Source: Massilia glaciei
GTDB taxonomy: Bacteria > Pseudomonadota > Gammaproteobacteria > Burkholderiales > Burkholderiaceae_D
DNA: 64,000 nt
Direction: 5' to 3'
Assembly: GCF_003011895.2 (NCBI RefSeq)
Contig: NZ_PXWF02000102.1
Location: forward strand, 1 to 64,000
Shown: positions 10,965 through 20,007 of the stretch, piece after piece
How the letters are laid out: each line of letters starts with the position of its first letter
Position numbering within the stretch: position 1 is the first letter of the stretch
Translations under genes and position numbers: made by a program
Notes under the pieces: generated by a model
What the model was told of the DNA's origin: nothing
The model's database searches: none
Seen by the model: only the letters and a program-made list of their open reading frames with translations

Positions 10965-11609
10965 ATGTCCGAGATCCGCACCTTCAACCCGCTCGACCGC
11001 CTCATTTCCGGCGTGGACCAGGCGCTGCGCGTGATCGCTGGCGTCGCCTCGGCCTCGCGCCCGAACCCGGCCGCGCACGCCGACGACGCCAAGCTCGACC
11101 CGGCCGAGCAGCGCCACGCCGCCGGCCTGATGCGGGTCAACCACGTCGGCGAGGTGTGCGCCCAGGCGCTCTACAGCGCGCAGGCCCGGTACGCGCGCAG
11201 CGAGGACCTGCGGGTGCAGTTCCGGCAGGCCGGGCGCGAGGAGGAGGACCACCTGGCCTGGACCGCGCAGCGCCTGCGCGAGCTCGGCTCGCAGCCGAGC
11301 CTGCTCAACCCGCTCTGGTATGCGGGCGCGTACGCGATGGGGACGGTGGCGGCGCATCTGGGCGACGCGCGCAGCTTGGGCTTCGTGATGGAGACCGAGC
11401 GCCAGGTCGAGGCGCACCTCGAGAGCCACATGTCGCTGCTGCCGGCGCAGGACGCGAAGTCGCGCGCGATCGTGTCGCAGATGCGCGCCGACGAGGCCGC
11501 GCACGGCGCGGCCGCCAAGGACATGGGCGGGCTCGAGGCGCCGGCGCCGGTCAAGCTGGCGATGACGGCGATGGCGCGCGTGATGACGGGCACGGCGTAT
11601 TACATCTAG
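10965..11609 (+). CDS. coq7: Demethoxyubiquinone hydroxylase Coq7
   Basis: This 214-residue di-iron carboxylate monooxygenase hydroxylates 2-polyprenyl-3-methyl-6-methoxy-1,4-benzoquinol in ubiquinone biosynthesis. The iron ligands are visible in [35 protein letters not shown] and [11 protein letters not shown], that is, paired E and ExxH motifs in a four-helix bundle. The start [14 protein letters not shown] is typical; an in-frame ATG at 10938 would add nine residues. A terminator follows at 11686. Confidence 0.92.
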   Translation: MSEIRTFNPLDRLISGVDQALRVIAGVASASRPNPAAHADDAKLDPAEQRHAAGLMRVNHVGEVCAQALYSAQARYARSEDLRVQFRQAGREEEDHLAWTAQRLRELGSQPSLLNPLWYAGAYAMGTVAAHLGDARSLGFVMETERQVEAHLESHMSLLPAQDAKSRAIVSQMRADEAAHGAAAKDMGGLEAPAPVKLAMTAMARVMTGTAYYI

Positions 11610-11685
11610 TGTCCTGAACCCGCGCGGCCCGGTCCACGCGGGCCTGACCAACAAGATGTTCCACGCCAATCCGAAGAAAAGGCGG

Positions 11686-11721
11686 AAGCGGCAAGCGCCC
11701 GGAAGGCCTTGCCGCTTTTTT
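11686..11721 (+). terminator. Terminator downstream of coq7
   Basis: A perfect 10-bp stem, AAGCGGCAAG (11686-11695) with CTTGCCGCTT (11708-11717), is followed by a T run. It lies about 77 bases after the coq7 stop. Confidence 0.88.
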
Positions 11722-11730
11722 CTTGCTCGA

Positions 11731-12096
11731 CCGGAAAACCGGGGTCAGACCCCGGTTTCGGAATGGCGGCCTCAGCCCTCGACTATCTCGAACGAGCGCG
11801 TGATCTCGGCCGTGTTGACGAGCATGATCGAGGCCGAGCAGTACTTATCGGGCCGGAAAACCGGGGTCAGACCCCGGTTTCGGAATGGCGGCCTTAGCCC
11901 TCGACGATCTCGAACGAGTGCGTGATCTCGGCCGTCTTGGCGAGCTTGATTGAGGCCGAGCAGTACTTGTCGGACCGGAAAACCGGGGTCAGACCCCGGT
12001 TTCGGAATGGCGGCCTCAGCCCTCGACGATCTCGAACGAGTGCGTGATCTCCGCCGTCTTGGCGAGCATGATCGAGGCCGAGCAGTATTTGTCGTG
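11731..12096. repeat. Three tandem 122-bp units carrying the osmC 3' end and a palindrome
   Basis: The units begin at 11731, 11853 and 11975, with a 122-bp period and only a few substitutions. Each contains a perfect palindrome with core CCGGGGTCAGACCCCGG (spans 11736-11758, 11858-11880, 11980-12002). Each also carries the reverse complement of the last 26 codons and stop of the OsmC-family gene. Only the third unit is joined to the intact gene; the other two are promoterless 3' fragments. The period is not a multiple of three. The palindrome may act as a terminator for osmC, and extra copies would stack terminators. Confidence 0.92.
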
Positions 12097-12438
12097 CGAC
12101 AGGCTCACGGCGCGCTCGACCGTGGTCTCCTTGAGGCTCTTGCCGGTGACCGTGAAGTGGAAGTGGATCTTGGTGAACACCTTCGGATCGGTCTCGGCGC
12201 GTTCGGCCTTGAGCGTGACGTCGCAGCCGCGCACGTCCTCTCGCCCGCGCTTGAGGATCAACACGACATCGTAGGCGGTGCAGCCGCCGGTGCCGAGCAA
12301 CACCATCTCCATCGGCCGCGGCGCGAGATTGTGGCCTCCGCCCTCGGGCGCGCCATCCATGCTGACCATGTGGCCCGACCCGGTCTGGGCCCGGAAACTC
12401 ATGCCCGACGGGCCGTTCCAGCTGACTTTGACTTCCAT
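12016..12438 (-). CDS. OsmC family peroxiredoxin-like protein
   Basis: This 140-residue OsmC/Ohr-superfamily protein is predicted to reduce organic hydroperoxides with paired cysteines. The first cysteine lies in the helix GTGGCTAYDVVLIL and the second in HDKYCSASIMLAKTAEI, the two conserved positions of the family (YhfA-like subgroup). The ATG at 12436-12438 follows a GGAG site; upstream frame extensions lack one. The 3' end overlaps the third unit of a 122-bp tandem repeat, and two further copies of its last 26 codons lie downstream as fragments. Confidence 0.88.
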   Translation of the reverse strand: MEVKVSWNGPSGMSFRAQTGSGHMVSMDGAPEGGGHNLAPRPMEMVLLGTGGCTAYDVVLILKRGREDVRGCDVTLKAERAETDPKVFTKIHFHFTVTGKSLKETTVERAVSLSHDKYCSASIMLAKTAEITHSFEIVEG

Positions 12439-12583
12439 CGCTACTCCGTAAACAGGGGTTGGGGTGTTGGATATGTGTTGGGGTTGTCCGTGGTCCATTG
12501 TAAGCGAGCCGGCCGCGCCTTGCCAGGCGCGGCCGCAATGGGCGCCGGGCCGGGCCGGGCCGCGCCGCCCGCTACACCGCCCG

Positions 12584-13780
12584 CTACACCGTCAGCACAT
12601 AGCGCTCGCTCTTCATGCGCCAGCTGGCCCAGCCGATGCAGGCGAGCGCGATCAGCAGCGACGAGCCGAAGGTGAGGATGAACGGCATCGCGCCGATCTC
12701 CTGGCCCTTGGCCAGTTCGCGCAGCAGGGTCTGGTTCGACAGCACCGGCACCAGGTACATCCAGGTCGCGGTCTTGAGCTCGAGCATCGGCACCACGACC
12801 ATCGGCACCATCGGCAGCATGACGGCGAAGCTGACCGTGCTTTGCGCCTCCTTGAACGACTTGGCGTTCATCGCCAGCGCGATCTCGAACGCGGCCGCGA
12901 ACAACGACAGCGGGATGGTGGCGATGCACACGAACACCAGGTCGACCGAGGACAGGCGCCACGACATGCCGATCTCCTCGAGCGGCAGCCATTTGAGCAC
13001 CCCGTGCGCCATGCCCAGCTCGAGCGTGATGCCGATCACCGACAGCGCCCCGGCGGCGAGCCATTTGCCGACGATCAAGTCGACCGGGCGCGCCGGCTGG
13101 GCCAGCAACACCTCGAGCGAGCGGCGCTCGCGCTCGCCCGCGGTGCTGTCGACCGCGCTGCTCAGGCAAAAGATGAAGGCGGGGATGAAGAAGCTGCCCA
13201 GCATGGCGCCGATGAAGGTGGCCGAGCGCGAGGCGTTGGTGCCGGTGTCGTAGCGCTGCACCTGCACCGGCGCGAGCGTGGCCGGCGAGACCCCGTGCGC
13301 GAGCAGGCGCGCGCCGGCGATGCTGTTGCCGTAGTTGCGCAGCACCTCCTCGACGTCGCGCGTCTTGCGCCCGCTGTCGCTGGCCGAGTCGAACCAGAGG
13401 TCGATCCGGGCCGGGCGCATGGCCGCGTAGGTGTCGCCGAACTTGTCGCCGAGCCTGAGCACGGCGACCACCTTCTTGTCGCGCAGCACGTTCGTGATGG
13501 CCTCGTCCGTCATCGGGCCGCTCTCGGTCACGTTGACGTTCTTTTGCTTGAGCAGGGACATCAGCGTCGGCGCCTGCTGGCCGCCGATAACGATCACCTC
13601 GATGCCCTCGCGCTCCGGGGTCGTGGTGCGGTCGATCAGCTTGCCCAGGCCCAAGCCTACCATGGCCGGGTACATCACGACGAACAGCGCGAGCAGGCCG
13701 AGCGCGCGCTTGTCGCGCAGCGTCTCGCGGAACTCCTTGATGAAGACGACGAGGAATTTGGGTTTCATCCAGTGTTTCAT
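12584..13780 (-). CDS. ABC transporter permease, NatB-like
   Basis: This 398-residue ABC-2 type permease has one N-terminal membrane segment (GLLALFVVMYPAMVGLG), a large extracytoplasmic loop of about 150 residues, then five or so clustered hydrophobic segments. That is the layout of the NatB / YhaP sodium-efflux family. Its ATG overlaps the stop of the upstream ATPase in an ATGA, with an AGGAA ribosome site inside that gene. It presumably works with that ATPase as an exporter; Na+ is the family precedent, but the substrate here is not shown. Confidence 0.85.
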   Translation of the reverse strand: MKHWMKPKFLVVFIKEFRETLRDKRALGLLALFVVMYPAMVGLGLGKLIDRTTTPEREGIEVIVIGGQQAPTLMSLLKQKNVNVTESGPMTDEAITNVLRDKKVVAVLRLGDKFGDTYAAMRPARIDLWFDSASDSGRKTRDVEEVLRNYGNSIAGARLLAHGVSPATLAPVQVQRYDTGTNASRSATFIGAMLGSFFIPAFIFCLSSAVDSTAGERERRSLEVLLAQPARPVDLIVGKWLAAGALSVIGITLELGMAHGVLKWLPLEEIGMSWRLSSVDLVFVCIATIPLSLFAAAFEIALAMNAKSFKEAQSTVSFAVMLPMVPMVVVPMLELKTATWMYLVPVLSNQTLLRELAKGQEIGAMPFILTFGSSLLIALACIGWASWRMKSERYVLTV

Positions 13781-14508
13781 GCGATTCCTTCTTCGGTGCC
13801 GACCAGGCTGACAAATGCATCCTCGAGGCTGGCGATGCCGGTGCGCTCGCACAGTTCCCGGGGCGAGCCCTGGGCCACCGTGAACCCCTTGGCGATGACG
13901 ATCACGTCGTCGCACAGGTGGGTCACCTCCTGCATCACGTGGGTCGCCATGATCACGCAGCAACCGTCGGCGCGCAGCGCCTCGAGCGCGCGCCGCACCG
14001 CGCGCGTGGCCATCACGTCGAGCCCGCGGCTCGGCTCGTCGAGCAGCAGGTGGCGCGGCCGGTGCAGCAGCGTGCGCGCCAGCGCGACCTTGATGCGCTG
14101 GCCCTGCGAGAAGCCCTTGGAGCGGCGCTCGATGATGTCCCCGAGGTCGAGCAGTTCGGTGACCTCCCTGGTGCGCAGCGCGATGTCGGCGCGCGTCATG
14201 CCGTTCAGTTCGCCGAAATAGGCGAGGTATTCGCGCGTCGACAATCGCTCGTAGAGGCCGAACTGGTCGGTCAGGAAGCCGATGTTCTTGCGCACCGCCA
14301 TCGGATCGACGGCCGGGTCGACGCCGTCGATGGCGATGCTGCCGCGGTCGCGCCTGAGCAGGCCCACGAGCAGGCGCAGCAGGGTGGTCTTGCCGGCCCC
14401 GTTGGGTCCGAGCAGGGCGGTGATGTGGCCGTCGCGGGCGGTGAAGCCGACCCCGCCGAGCGCCTGCACCTTGCCGAAATGCTTGCTTACGTCATTGACT
14501 ATGATCAT
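13777..14508 (-). CDS. ABC transporter ATP-binding protein, NatA-like
   Basis: This 243-residue ABC ATPase has Walker A GPNGAGKT (34-41), a slightly divergent signature FSQGQ (133-137) and Walker B HLLLDEP (153-159) followed by SRGLD. It pairs with the permease encoded directly downstream (ATGA overlap). NatA of Bacillus and its relatives drive Na+ or drug extrusion. The secreted hydrolase gene lies upstream on the same strand with 15 bases between, so all three may share a transcript. Confidence 0.87.
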   Translation of the reverse strand: MIIVNDVSKHFGKVQALGGVGFTARDGHITALLGPNGAGKTTLLRLLVGLLRRDRGSIAIDGVDPAVDPMAVRKNIGFLTDQFGLYERLSTREYLAYFGELNGMTRADIALRTREVTELLDLGDIIERRSKGFSQGQRIKVALARTLLHRPRHLLLDEPSRGLDVMATRAVRRALEALRADGCCVIMATHVMQEVTHLCDDVIVIAKGFTVAQGSPRELCERTGIASLEDAFVSLVGTEEGIA

Positions 14509-14523
14509 GTCGGTTCCTCGGGC

Positions 14524-15957
14524 TTAGGGTTGCGGTCCGGCGCTGTTAAGCTGGAAGGAGGGCGCGGGTATTTCCTTCAGGCACGCGCCGTCGACCTTGC
14601 CCTGCGGCTGGTCGAGGAATTCGCGCATCAGGCGCGGCCCGCAACCGAGGTGCGAGACGCCGTGGCCGGCGTTGGCGACCACCAGGTGCTGGGCGCGCGC
14701 CATGTGCCGGCCGGCGGCCTCGGCGCGGCGCGGCGGCGTGACCGGGTCGAGCGCGCCCGACAGCATCAGGATCGGCGCGGCGATCGTCGCCGGGGCGCGG
14801 TAGGGCGCGGCCGGCACCTTGACCGCCGGGCACAGGCCGGCCAGGCGCGCCAGCGCGGGCGCGCTCATGAAGGTCTGGCGCGCGTTCTCGGCCACCAGCT
14901 CGGGCGTCAGGCGCGGCACGTCCTCGGCGCACACGACCGCCAGGTGCAGCACGATGGCGACCGCGCCGTCGGCCGAAAAGTCGCTCGCGACGTTGCGGCG
15001 CGCCACGAACGGGGCCCAGCGGCCGAGGTAGGCGCTGTGGATCAGGAACGGCAGGCGCCGGCTGTCGAGCGGCGAATACAGGATGTTGTGGACGGTCGAC
15101 TGGAAGCGCTCGCGCGTCATGGCCAGCCTGAGCGGGGCGGCGGTGCGCGGGTCCGACAGTTCGAGCACGAGCTTGTCGGTGGCGACGCGCTCGGCCAGCG
15201 CGGCGAATTCGGCGCGCAGCGCCGGGAACGCCTTGTTGCAGGCCGGTTCGGCCCGGCATTGGTCGAACAGGGTGTCGAGCGCGGCCTGGGCGTCGCGCCC
15301 GCCGGCCGGCACGATCTGGTCGGGCGCGGCGACGCCGTCGAGGATCATCGAGCGCACGCTGGACGGGAAGGCGCGCGCGTAGTGCTGGGCCAGCCGGGTG
15401 CCGTAGGAGCCGCCCCACAGGTTGATCTGGCCGTAGCCGAGCGCGCGCCGCACCTGTTCGATGTCGCGCGCGGCGCTGTCGGTGCCGTAGGGCGCGAACG
15501 ACTTGCCGATTTTGGCGATGCACAGCCGCGCCTCGCTGTCGAGCTCGGCCTCGGTCAGGGCCTCGTAGCCGGGCTTGGTTTCGCAGTCGAGCTTGCCCGA
15601 CAGGCCGGTGCCGCGCTGGTCGATGAATACGATGTCGCGCGTGGCGCGCACCTTGCGCAGCGCCGGCAGCAGCGGCAGCACGTCCGAGCCGGCCTGGCCG
15701 GGGCCGCCGGCGAGCACGAACAGCGGGTCGGGCCTGGCCGACTCGCGGAAGGCGGGGGCGACCGTGACGTGCAGCTTGAGCTGCTCGCCGCCGGCCTTGC
15801 CGTAGTCGAGCGGGACGGGCACGCTGATGCAGCGCAGGGTTTCCTCCGAGCCCGACAGGTGGCAGCTTTTCCCCTGCTCCGAGACGGGGGCGGCGTCGCT
15901 TGGGGGCGCGGCCAGCGCCAGGCCGAGCGAGGCGGCAATGCAAATACGGTTAATCAC
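14524..15957 (-). CDS. Secreted alpha/beta hydrolase (S33 / TAP-like peptidase family)
   Basis: This 477-residue protein has an N-terminal signal peptide (ICIAASLGLALA) and an alpha/beta-hydrolase fold of the proline iminopeptidase / tripeptidyl aminopeptidase type. The oxyanion-region motif is LAGGPGQAG, the nucleophile is S184 in GGSYGT, the acid is in LSGALDPVTP and the histidine in NAGHGVSH. I chose the GTG at 15955-15957 because GGGGAGA lies just upstream; a TTG ten codons earlier would leave the ribosome site inside the gene. It probably cleaves small peptides or esters in the periplasm. Substrate unknown. Confidence 0.85.
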   Translation of the reverse strand: MINRICIAASLGLALAAPPSDAAPVSEQGKSCHLSGSEETLRCISVPVPLDYGKAGGEQLKLHVTVAPAFRESARPDPLFVLAGGPGQAGSDVLPLLPALRKVRATRDIVFIDQRGTGLSGKLDCETKPGYEALTEAELDSEARLCIAKIGKSFAPYGTDSAARDIEQVRRALGYGQINLWGGSYGTRLAQHYARAFPSSVRSMILDGVAAPDQIVPAGGRDAQAALDTLFDQCRAEPACNKAFPALRAEFAALAERVATDKLVLELSDPRTAAPLRLAMTRERFQSTVHNILYSPLDSRRLPFLIHSAYLGRWAPFVARRNVASDFSADGAVAIVLHLAVVCAEDVPRLTPELVAENARQTFMSAPALARLAGLCPAVKVPAAPYRAPATIAAPILMLSGALDPVTPPRRAEAAGRHMARAQHLVVANAGHGVSHLGCGPRLMREFLDQPQGKVDGACLKEIPAPSFQLNSAGPQP

Positions 15958-16107
15958 GAGGTCTCCCCACAGTGGATGCGGGGGCAATGGTAATTTCTTA
16001 GTGTTTCATCAGTCAATCATTTATATATACATATGGGCGCCGCCGGGCGATTTGCGGGCGCCGGGACCGGCGTGGCGGGCCGCAGCGGGAGGCGGGCGCG
16101 GCGGACC

Positions 16108-16137
16108 TTGACGCGGGAGGGCGATCCGCGCTATAGT
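16108..16137 (+). promoter_or_regulatory. Sigma-70-like promoter of rplM-rpsI
   Basis: TTGACG (16108-16113) and TATAGT (16132-16137) are separated by 18 bases. The predicted transcript has a leader of about 95 bases before rplM. Confidence 0.7.
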
Positions 16138-16237
16138 AGCCGGCTTTCCGTTTGCTCAGGAAAAGACAACAAGGCAGAGTCCGCAGGCAGCAAGAGCGGA
16201 ACCACCATTTGAGCGATTTAACTATTAGGAAGTCAAC

Positions 16238-16672
16238 ATGAAAACATTTTCCGCTAAAGGACATGAAGTCCAGCGCGATTGGTTCGTGGTTGACGCGACG
16301 GACAAAGTCCTCGGACGTGTTGCCAGCGAAGTGGCACTCCGACTGCGCGGCAAACACAAACCGGAATTTACCCCTCACGTCGATACGGGCGATTTCATCG
16401 TCGTTATCAATGCAGGCAAGCTGCGCGTAACCGGCACCAAGGCCACCGAGAAGACGTACTACCGTCACTCGGGCTATCCGGGCGGCATCTACGAGACCAA
16501 CTTCAAGAAAATGCAAGAGCGTTTTCCAGGTCGTGCGCTCGAAAAAGCGGTCAAGGGCATGCTGCCTAAGGGCCCGCTTGGCTACGCCATGATCAAGAAG
16601 CTCAAAGTGTACGCGGAAGGTTCCCACCCGCACGCGGCCCAGCAACCTAAAGCACTCGTGCTGTTCAAGTAA
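16238..16672 (+). CDS. rplM: 50S ribosomal protein L13
   Basis: This 144-residue protein begins [27 protein letters not shown] and contains the family segments [19 protein letters not shown] and MLPKGPLG. L13 is an early-assembly protein of the large ribosomal subunit. A good AGGAAG site precedes the ATG. Codon choice is less GC-biased than the neighbours, as expected for a highly expressed gene. It is followed after 9 bases by rpsI. Confidence 0.98.
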   Translation: MKTFSAKGHEVQRDWFVVDATDKVLGRVASEVALRLRGKHKPEFTPHVDTGDFIVVINAGKLRVTGTKATEKTYYRHSGYPGGIYETNFKKMQERFPGRALEKAVKGMLPKGPLGYAMIKKLKVYAEGSHPHAAQQPKALVLFK

Positions 16673-16681
16673 GGAGCTGAC

Positions 16682-17074
16682 ATGATCGGTAACTACAATT
16701 ACGGCACCGGCCGTCGCAAGAGCGCTGTTGCTCGCGTCTTCATCAAGGTTGGCACTGGCCAAATCATCGTCAATGGCAAGCCAGCGTCCGAGTACTTCTC
16801 GCGCGAAACCGGTCTGATGGTCATCCGTCAACCGCTGGAACTGACCGGCAACGTCGAGCGTTTCGACATCAAGATCAACGTGCACGGCGGCGGCGAGTCC
16901 GGCCAAGCTGGCGCGGTACGCCACGGTATCACCCGTGCCCTGATCGACTACGATGCGGCGCTCAAGCCGGACCTGGCCAAAGCCGGCTTCGTTACCCGCG
17001 ACGCACGTGAAGTCGAGCGTAAAAAAGTCGGTCTGCGCAAAGCACGTCGCGCAAAACAATTCTCGAAGCGTTAA
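16682..17074 (+). CDS. rpsI: 30S ribosomal protein S9
   Basis: This 130-residue protein carries the S9 signature [20 protein letters not shown] and the basic tail [17 protein letters not shown], whose final lysine/arginine residues reach the P-site tRNA in known ribosomes. It forms an operon with rplM, with AAGGAG spanning the intergenic gap. A terminator follows at 17108. Confidence 0.98.
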   Translation: MIGNYNYGTGRRKSAVARVFIKVGTGQIIVNGKPASEYFSRETGLMVIRQPLELTGNVERFDIKINVHGGGESGQAGAVRHGITRALIDYDAALKPDLAKAGFVTRDAREVERKKVGLRKARRAKQFSKR

Positions 17075-17107
17075 TCCGTTTCCCCGCGGCGCTCCGGCGC
17101 CGTATCG

Positions 17108-17144
17108 AAAAAGCCGCCGGCGTTTGTCTGGCGGCTTTTTTTTT
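17108..17144 (+). terminator. Terminator of the rplM-rpsI operon
   Basis: The 10-bp stem AAAAGCCGCC (17109-17118) with GGCGGCTTTT (17130-17139) runs into a nine-T tract. Confidence 0.93.
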
Positions 17145-17235
17145 GGCCGCGTCACAAGTTGCACTGCGCTCAACGGGCGCCGGTCTTGCATGCGCCGCTT
17201 GCCGATGCAGAAAAAAGTTATACACTACTTGTACG

Positions 17236-17250
17236 ACTTGTTGATCAAGT
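17236..17250. promoter_or_regulatory. Candidate autoregulatory operator of yefM-yoeB
   Basis: The inverted repeat ACTTG-TTGAT-CAAGT lies about 60 bases before the antitoxin ATG, next to CTTGTACG and a TATAC-type -10 around 17219. YefM-type antitoxins repress their own promoters at palindromes. The site is inferred from position and symmetry only. Confidence 0.4.
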
Positions 17251-17310
17251 ATTCTGCCGCAACCCGTATCATTGGGGAACGGTCAACCATTCCTCAAATG
17301 GGACCCATCC

Positions 17311-17577
17311 ATGAGAATCATTAATTTTTCCGACGCCCGTGGCAGTCTGCGCGCGGTGATTGACCAAGTGGTCGAGGACGCCGATATAACGGTGATCGCC
17401 CGCCGCGACGCGCCGGATGCGGTGATCATGTCCTTCGACCACTACAGCAGCCTGATGGAAACGGTCCACTTGCTTAGTTCGCCGGCAAATGCGGCACATC
17501 TGGCCAAGTCGGTCGCGCAGGCGCGCGCCGGCAAAGTCCGCCCGCATGGACTGATCGACTTACCCGAGCCAGAATAA
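17311..17577 (+). CDS. yefM: Antitoxin of the YefM / Phd family
   Basis: This 88-residue protein opens MRIINFSDARGSLRAVIDQV, the N-terminal DNA-binding fold of YefM/Phd antitoxins, then VIARRDAPDAVIMSFDHYSSLMETVHLL. The acidic, flexible C-terminus (GLIDLPEPE) would wrap the toxin. The start at 17311 is preferred over an in-frame ATG at 17272 by family alignment. It lies 7 bases upstream of the YoeB toxin gene and should repress the pair alone and better with toxin. Confidence 0.9.
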   Translation: MRIINFSDARGSLRAVIDQVVEDADITVIARRDAPDAVIMSFDHYSSLMETVHLLSSPANAAHLAKSVAQARAGKVRPHGLIDLPEPE

Positions 17578-17584
17578 TTTCCAT

Positions 17585-17842
17585 ATGCGCAAGCTGCAAT
17601 TCACCGATGAAAGCTGGCGCGACTACGTCTACTGGCAAAGCCAGGACAAACGCACCTTAAAGCGAATCAATCTATTAATTCAAGAGGCGCGGCGCGAACC
17701 TTTCGCGGGCATGGGCAAGCCGGAGCCGCTGAAAGGCAATCTGTCGGGCTTGTGGTCGCGCAGGATCGACGAATCAAACCGGCTTGTGTACGTAGCCGAC
17801 GATGATTTCCTCACTATAATCGCCTGCCGCTACCACTACTGA
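17585..17842 (+). CDS. yoeB: mRNA interferase toxin YoeB / Txe
   Basis: This 85-residue RelE-fold ribosome-dependent endoribonuclease has WRDYVYWQSQDKRTLKRINLLI at the N-terminus, then GKPEPLKGNLSGLWSRRI, and ends in CRYHY, the catalytic His-Tyr end of YoeB. The key residues appear intact, so it is probably functional. It is paired with the upstream YefM-type antitoxin in the usual order and lies between rpsI and argC, likely as an accessory insertion in a core region. Confidence 0.92.
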   Translation: MRKLQFTDESWRDYVYWQSQDKRTLKRINLLIQEARREPFAGMGKPEPLKGNLSGLWSRRIDESNRLVYVADDDFLTIIACRYHY

Positions 17843-17929
17843 GGCGCCAATCTCCTGCCGCACGGCGCCCTGAACCCGACGCTGGTAAAATTCGGGATTC
17901 GCAGTCTAATACCTTTAAGGAAACACACA

Positions 17930-18979
17930 ATGATCAAAGTTGGCATCGTCGGCGGCACCGGATACACCGGCGTGGAACTGTTGCGCTTGTTGGCCATCCA
18001 TCCAGACGTGCAACTGACCGCCATCACCTCGCGCAAGGAGGACGGCCTGCCCGTGGCCGACATGTTCCCCTCGCTGCGCGGCCGTGTCGCGCTCGCGTTC
18101 TCGGCGCCCGACAAGGTCGACCTGGCCGGGTGCGACGTCGTGTTCTTCGCCACCCCGCACGGCGTGGCGATGGCGCAGGCGCCCGCGCTGCTGGCCGCCG
18201 GCGTCAAGGTGATCGACCTGGCCGCCGATTTCCGCCTCAAGGACCAGGCCGTCTTTGAGCAGTGGTACAAGATCCCCCACACCTGCCCCGAGCTGCTCGC
18301 CGAGGCCGTCTACGGCCTGCCCGAGCTCAACCGCGAGGCGGTGGCTGGCGCGCGCCTGATCGCCAACCCGGGCTGCTACCCGACCACGATGCAACTGGGC
18401 CTGTTCCCGCTGCTCAAGGCCGGCGTGATCGACGCCGGTTCGCTGATCGTCGACGCCAAGTCGGGCGTCTCGGGCGCCGGCCGCAAGGCCGAGATCGGCA
18501 CGCTCTTCTCCGAGTCGAGCGACAACTTCAAGGCCTACGGCGTGTCCGGCCACCGCCACACGCCCGAAACGGTGGCGCAGTTGCAACGCTTCACGGAGCA
18601 GAAGGTGCGCCTGGTGTTCACGCCGCACCTGGTGCCGATGATCCGCGGCATGCATTCGACCATCTATGCGCGCCTGACCAAGGACATCGACAACGCGGCC
18701 CTGCAAGCCATGTTCGAAGATCAATACAAGGACGCGCCCTTCGTCGACGTCATGCCCTTCGGCTCGCACCCCGAAACGCGCTCGACGCGTGGCGCCAACG
18801 TGCTGCGCCTGGCGCTGCACCGGCCCGAGCACGACGGCGCGCCGGGCGACATGCTGGTCATCCTCGTGGTCCAGGACAACCTCGTCAAGGGCGCGTCGGG
18901 CCAGGCCGTGCAGTGCATGAACCTCATGTTTGGCCTGCCCGAGAGCACCGGCTTGCAGCAGATCGCCCTGCTGCCTTAA
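17930..18979 (+). CDS. argC: N-acetyl-gamma-glutamyl-phosphate reductase
   Basis: This 349-residue enzyme makes N-acetylglutamate semialdehyde with NADPH, the third step of arginine synthesis. The nucleotide-binding [14 protein letters not shown] is at the N-terminus. The catalytic cysteine is C149 in NPGCYPT, and the conserved [11 protein letters not shown] and SGHRHTPE segments follow. The length is typical of the long-form ArgC found in proteobacteria. A clear AAGGAAA site precedes the ATG. Confidence 0.96.
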   Translation: MIKVGIVGGTGYTGVELLRLLAIHPDVQLTAITSRKEDGLPVADMFPSLRGRVALAFSAPDKVDLAGCDVVFFATPHGVAMAQAPALLAAGVKVIDLAADFRLKDQAVFEQWYKIPHTCPELLAEAVYGLPELNREAVAGARLIANPGCYPTTMQLGLFPLLKAGVIDAGSLIVDAKSGVSGAGRKAEIGTLFSESSDNFKAYGVSGHRHTPETVAQLQRFTEQKVRLVFTPHLVPMIRGMHSTIYARLTKDIDNAALQAMFEDQYKDAPFVDVMPFGSHPETRSTRGANVLRLALHRPEHDGAPGDMLVILVVQDNLVKGASGQAVQCMNLMFGLPESTGLQQIALLP

Positions 18980-19118
18980 CTTTTAGGCATTACTCCTCAC
19001 GAACGATCCACATCAAGGCGGGCCGGGGTGGGACGGCTAAATTGCTTTCAGAGATAGCTGTTTTACAAGATGCCGGCCCCCCGGGGCGGGCATCGCAGCC
19101 TATGGAAGGGGAGCAATC

Positions 19119-19520
19119 ATGTTCGGTAGAAATTCTAAAAGCGACATAGACACCCTGGTCGGATTCTCGGCCCGGATCGAGGGCGACCTCAGTTTCACGG
19201 GCGGGCTGCGCATCGACGGCGAGGTGCACGGCAACGTGACCGGCGGCGAGGGCCCCGACAACCTGCTCATCGTGTCCGAGCATGCGCGCATCGAGGGCGA
19301 GGTGCGCTGCGCCAACCTGATCGTCAACGGCATGATCGCCGGTCCGGTTTATTCGACCCAGCTGCTTGAATTACAGCCAAAAGGCCGCATTGTAGGGGAT
19401 GTCCATTACAAGCTGCTCGAGATGCACGGCGGTTCGATGGTCACCGGGCGCCTGACCTACATCCACGCGGGCGAACCGATGCTGCATTTGGCAATTGGCC
19501 CGGCGGTATCCGAAGCGTGA
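19119..19520 (+). CDS. Bactofilin (polymer-forming cytoskeletal protein)
   Basis: This 133-residue protein is a single bactofilin beta-helix domain with repeating hydrophobic steps (IDTLVGFSARIEGDLSFTGGLRIDGEVHG, LLIVSEHARIEGEVR). Bactofilins polymerise without nucleotide and organise cell-wall machinery or polar structures. It has an AAGGGGAG ribosome site and lies between argC and erpA, the common arrangement in this family. A GATGCC...GGGCATC hairpin lies just upstream (about 19067-19092). Confidence 0.9.
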   Translation: MFGRNSKSDIDTLVGFSARIEGDLSFTGGLRIDGEVHGNVTGGEGPDNLLIVSEHARIEGEVRCANLIVNGMIAGPVYSTQLLELQPKGRIVGDVHYKLLEMHGGSMVTGRLTYIHAGEPMLHLAIGPAVSEA

Positions 19521-19574
19521 CGCGCTCCAACAGTCTATAATGCGTCTAATAGTTTCCCCAAGTAGGAGTCAGAC

Positions 19575-19937
19575 ATGAATGCAGTAGCAGAAATGCAAGA
19601 CGTCATCCCGGCGCCGATCGTCTTCACCGACAGCGCGGCCGCCAAGGTGGCGCAACTGATCGAAGAAGAAGGCAACCCAGACCTCAAACTGCGCGTGTTC
19701 GTGCAGGGCGGCGGCTGCTCCGGCTTCCAGTATGGTTTCACGTTCGACGAAATCGTCAACGAGGACGACACCACCATGGTCAAAAACGGCGTGCAGTTGC
19801 TGATCGATTCGATGAGCTACCAGTACCTCGTCGGCGCCGAGATCGACTACAAGGACGACCTCGAAGGCGCCCAGTTCGTGATCAAGAACCCGACAGCCAC
19901 CTCCACCTGCGGCTGCGGTTCCTCGTTCTCGGCCTGA
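19575..19937 (+). CDS. erpA: Iron-sulfur cluster insertion protein ErpA
   Basis: This 120-residue A-type carrier delivers [Fe-S] clusters to target enzymes. The three ligand cysteines are present in [11 protein letters not shown] and [17 protein letters not shown] hexamer at 19536-19541 probably belongs to its promoter, and AGGAG lies before the ATG. It resembles ErpA rather than IscA because of the N-terminal extension and neighbours. Confidence 0.95.
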   Translation: MNAVAEMQDVIPAPIVFTDSAAAKVAQLIEEEGNPDLKLRVFVQGGGCSGFQYGFTFDEIVNEDDTTMVKNGVQLLIDSMSYQYLVGAEIDYKDDLEGAQFVIKNPTATSTCGCGSSFSA

Positions 19938-20007
19938 TCAACGCAACGGCAGTTCGGCTGCCGACGTGGTCCAGGTCAGTAGTCCAGTCCAGTAATTCTG
20001 TCGTATT

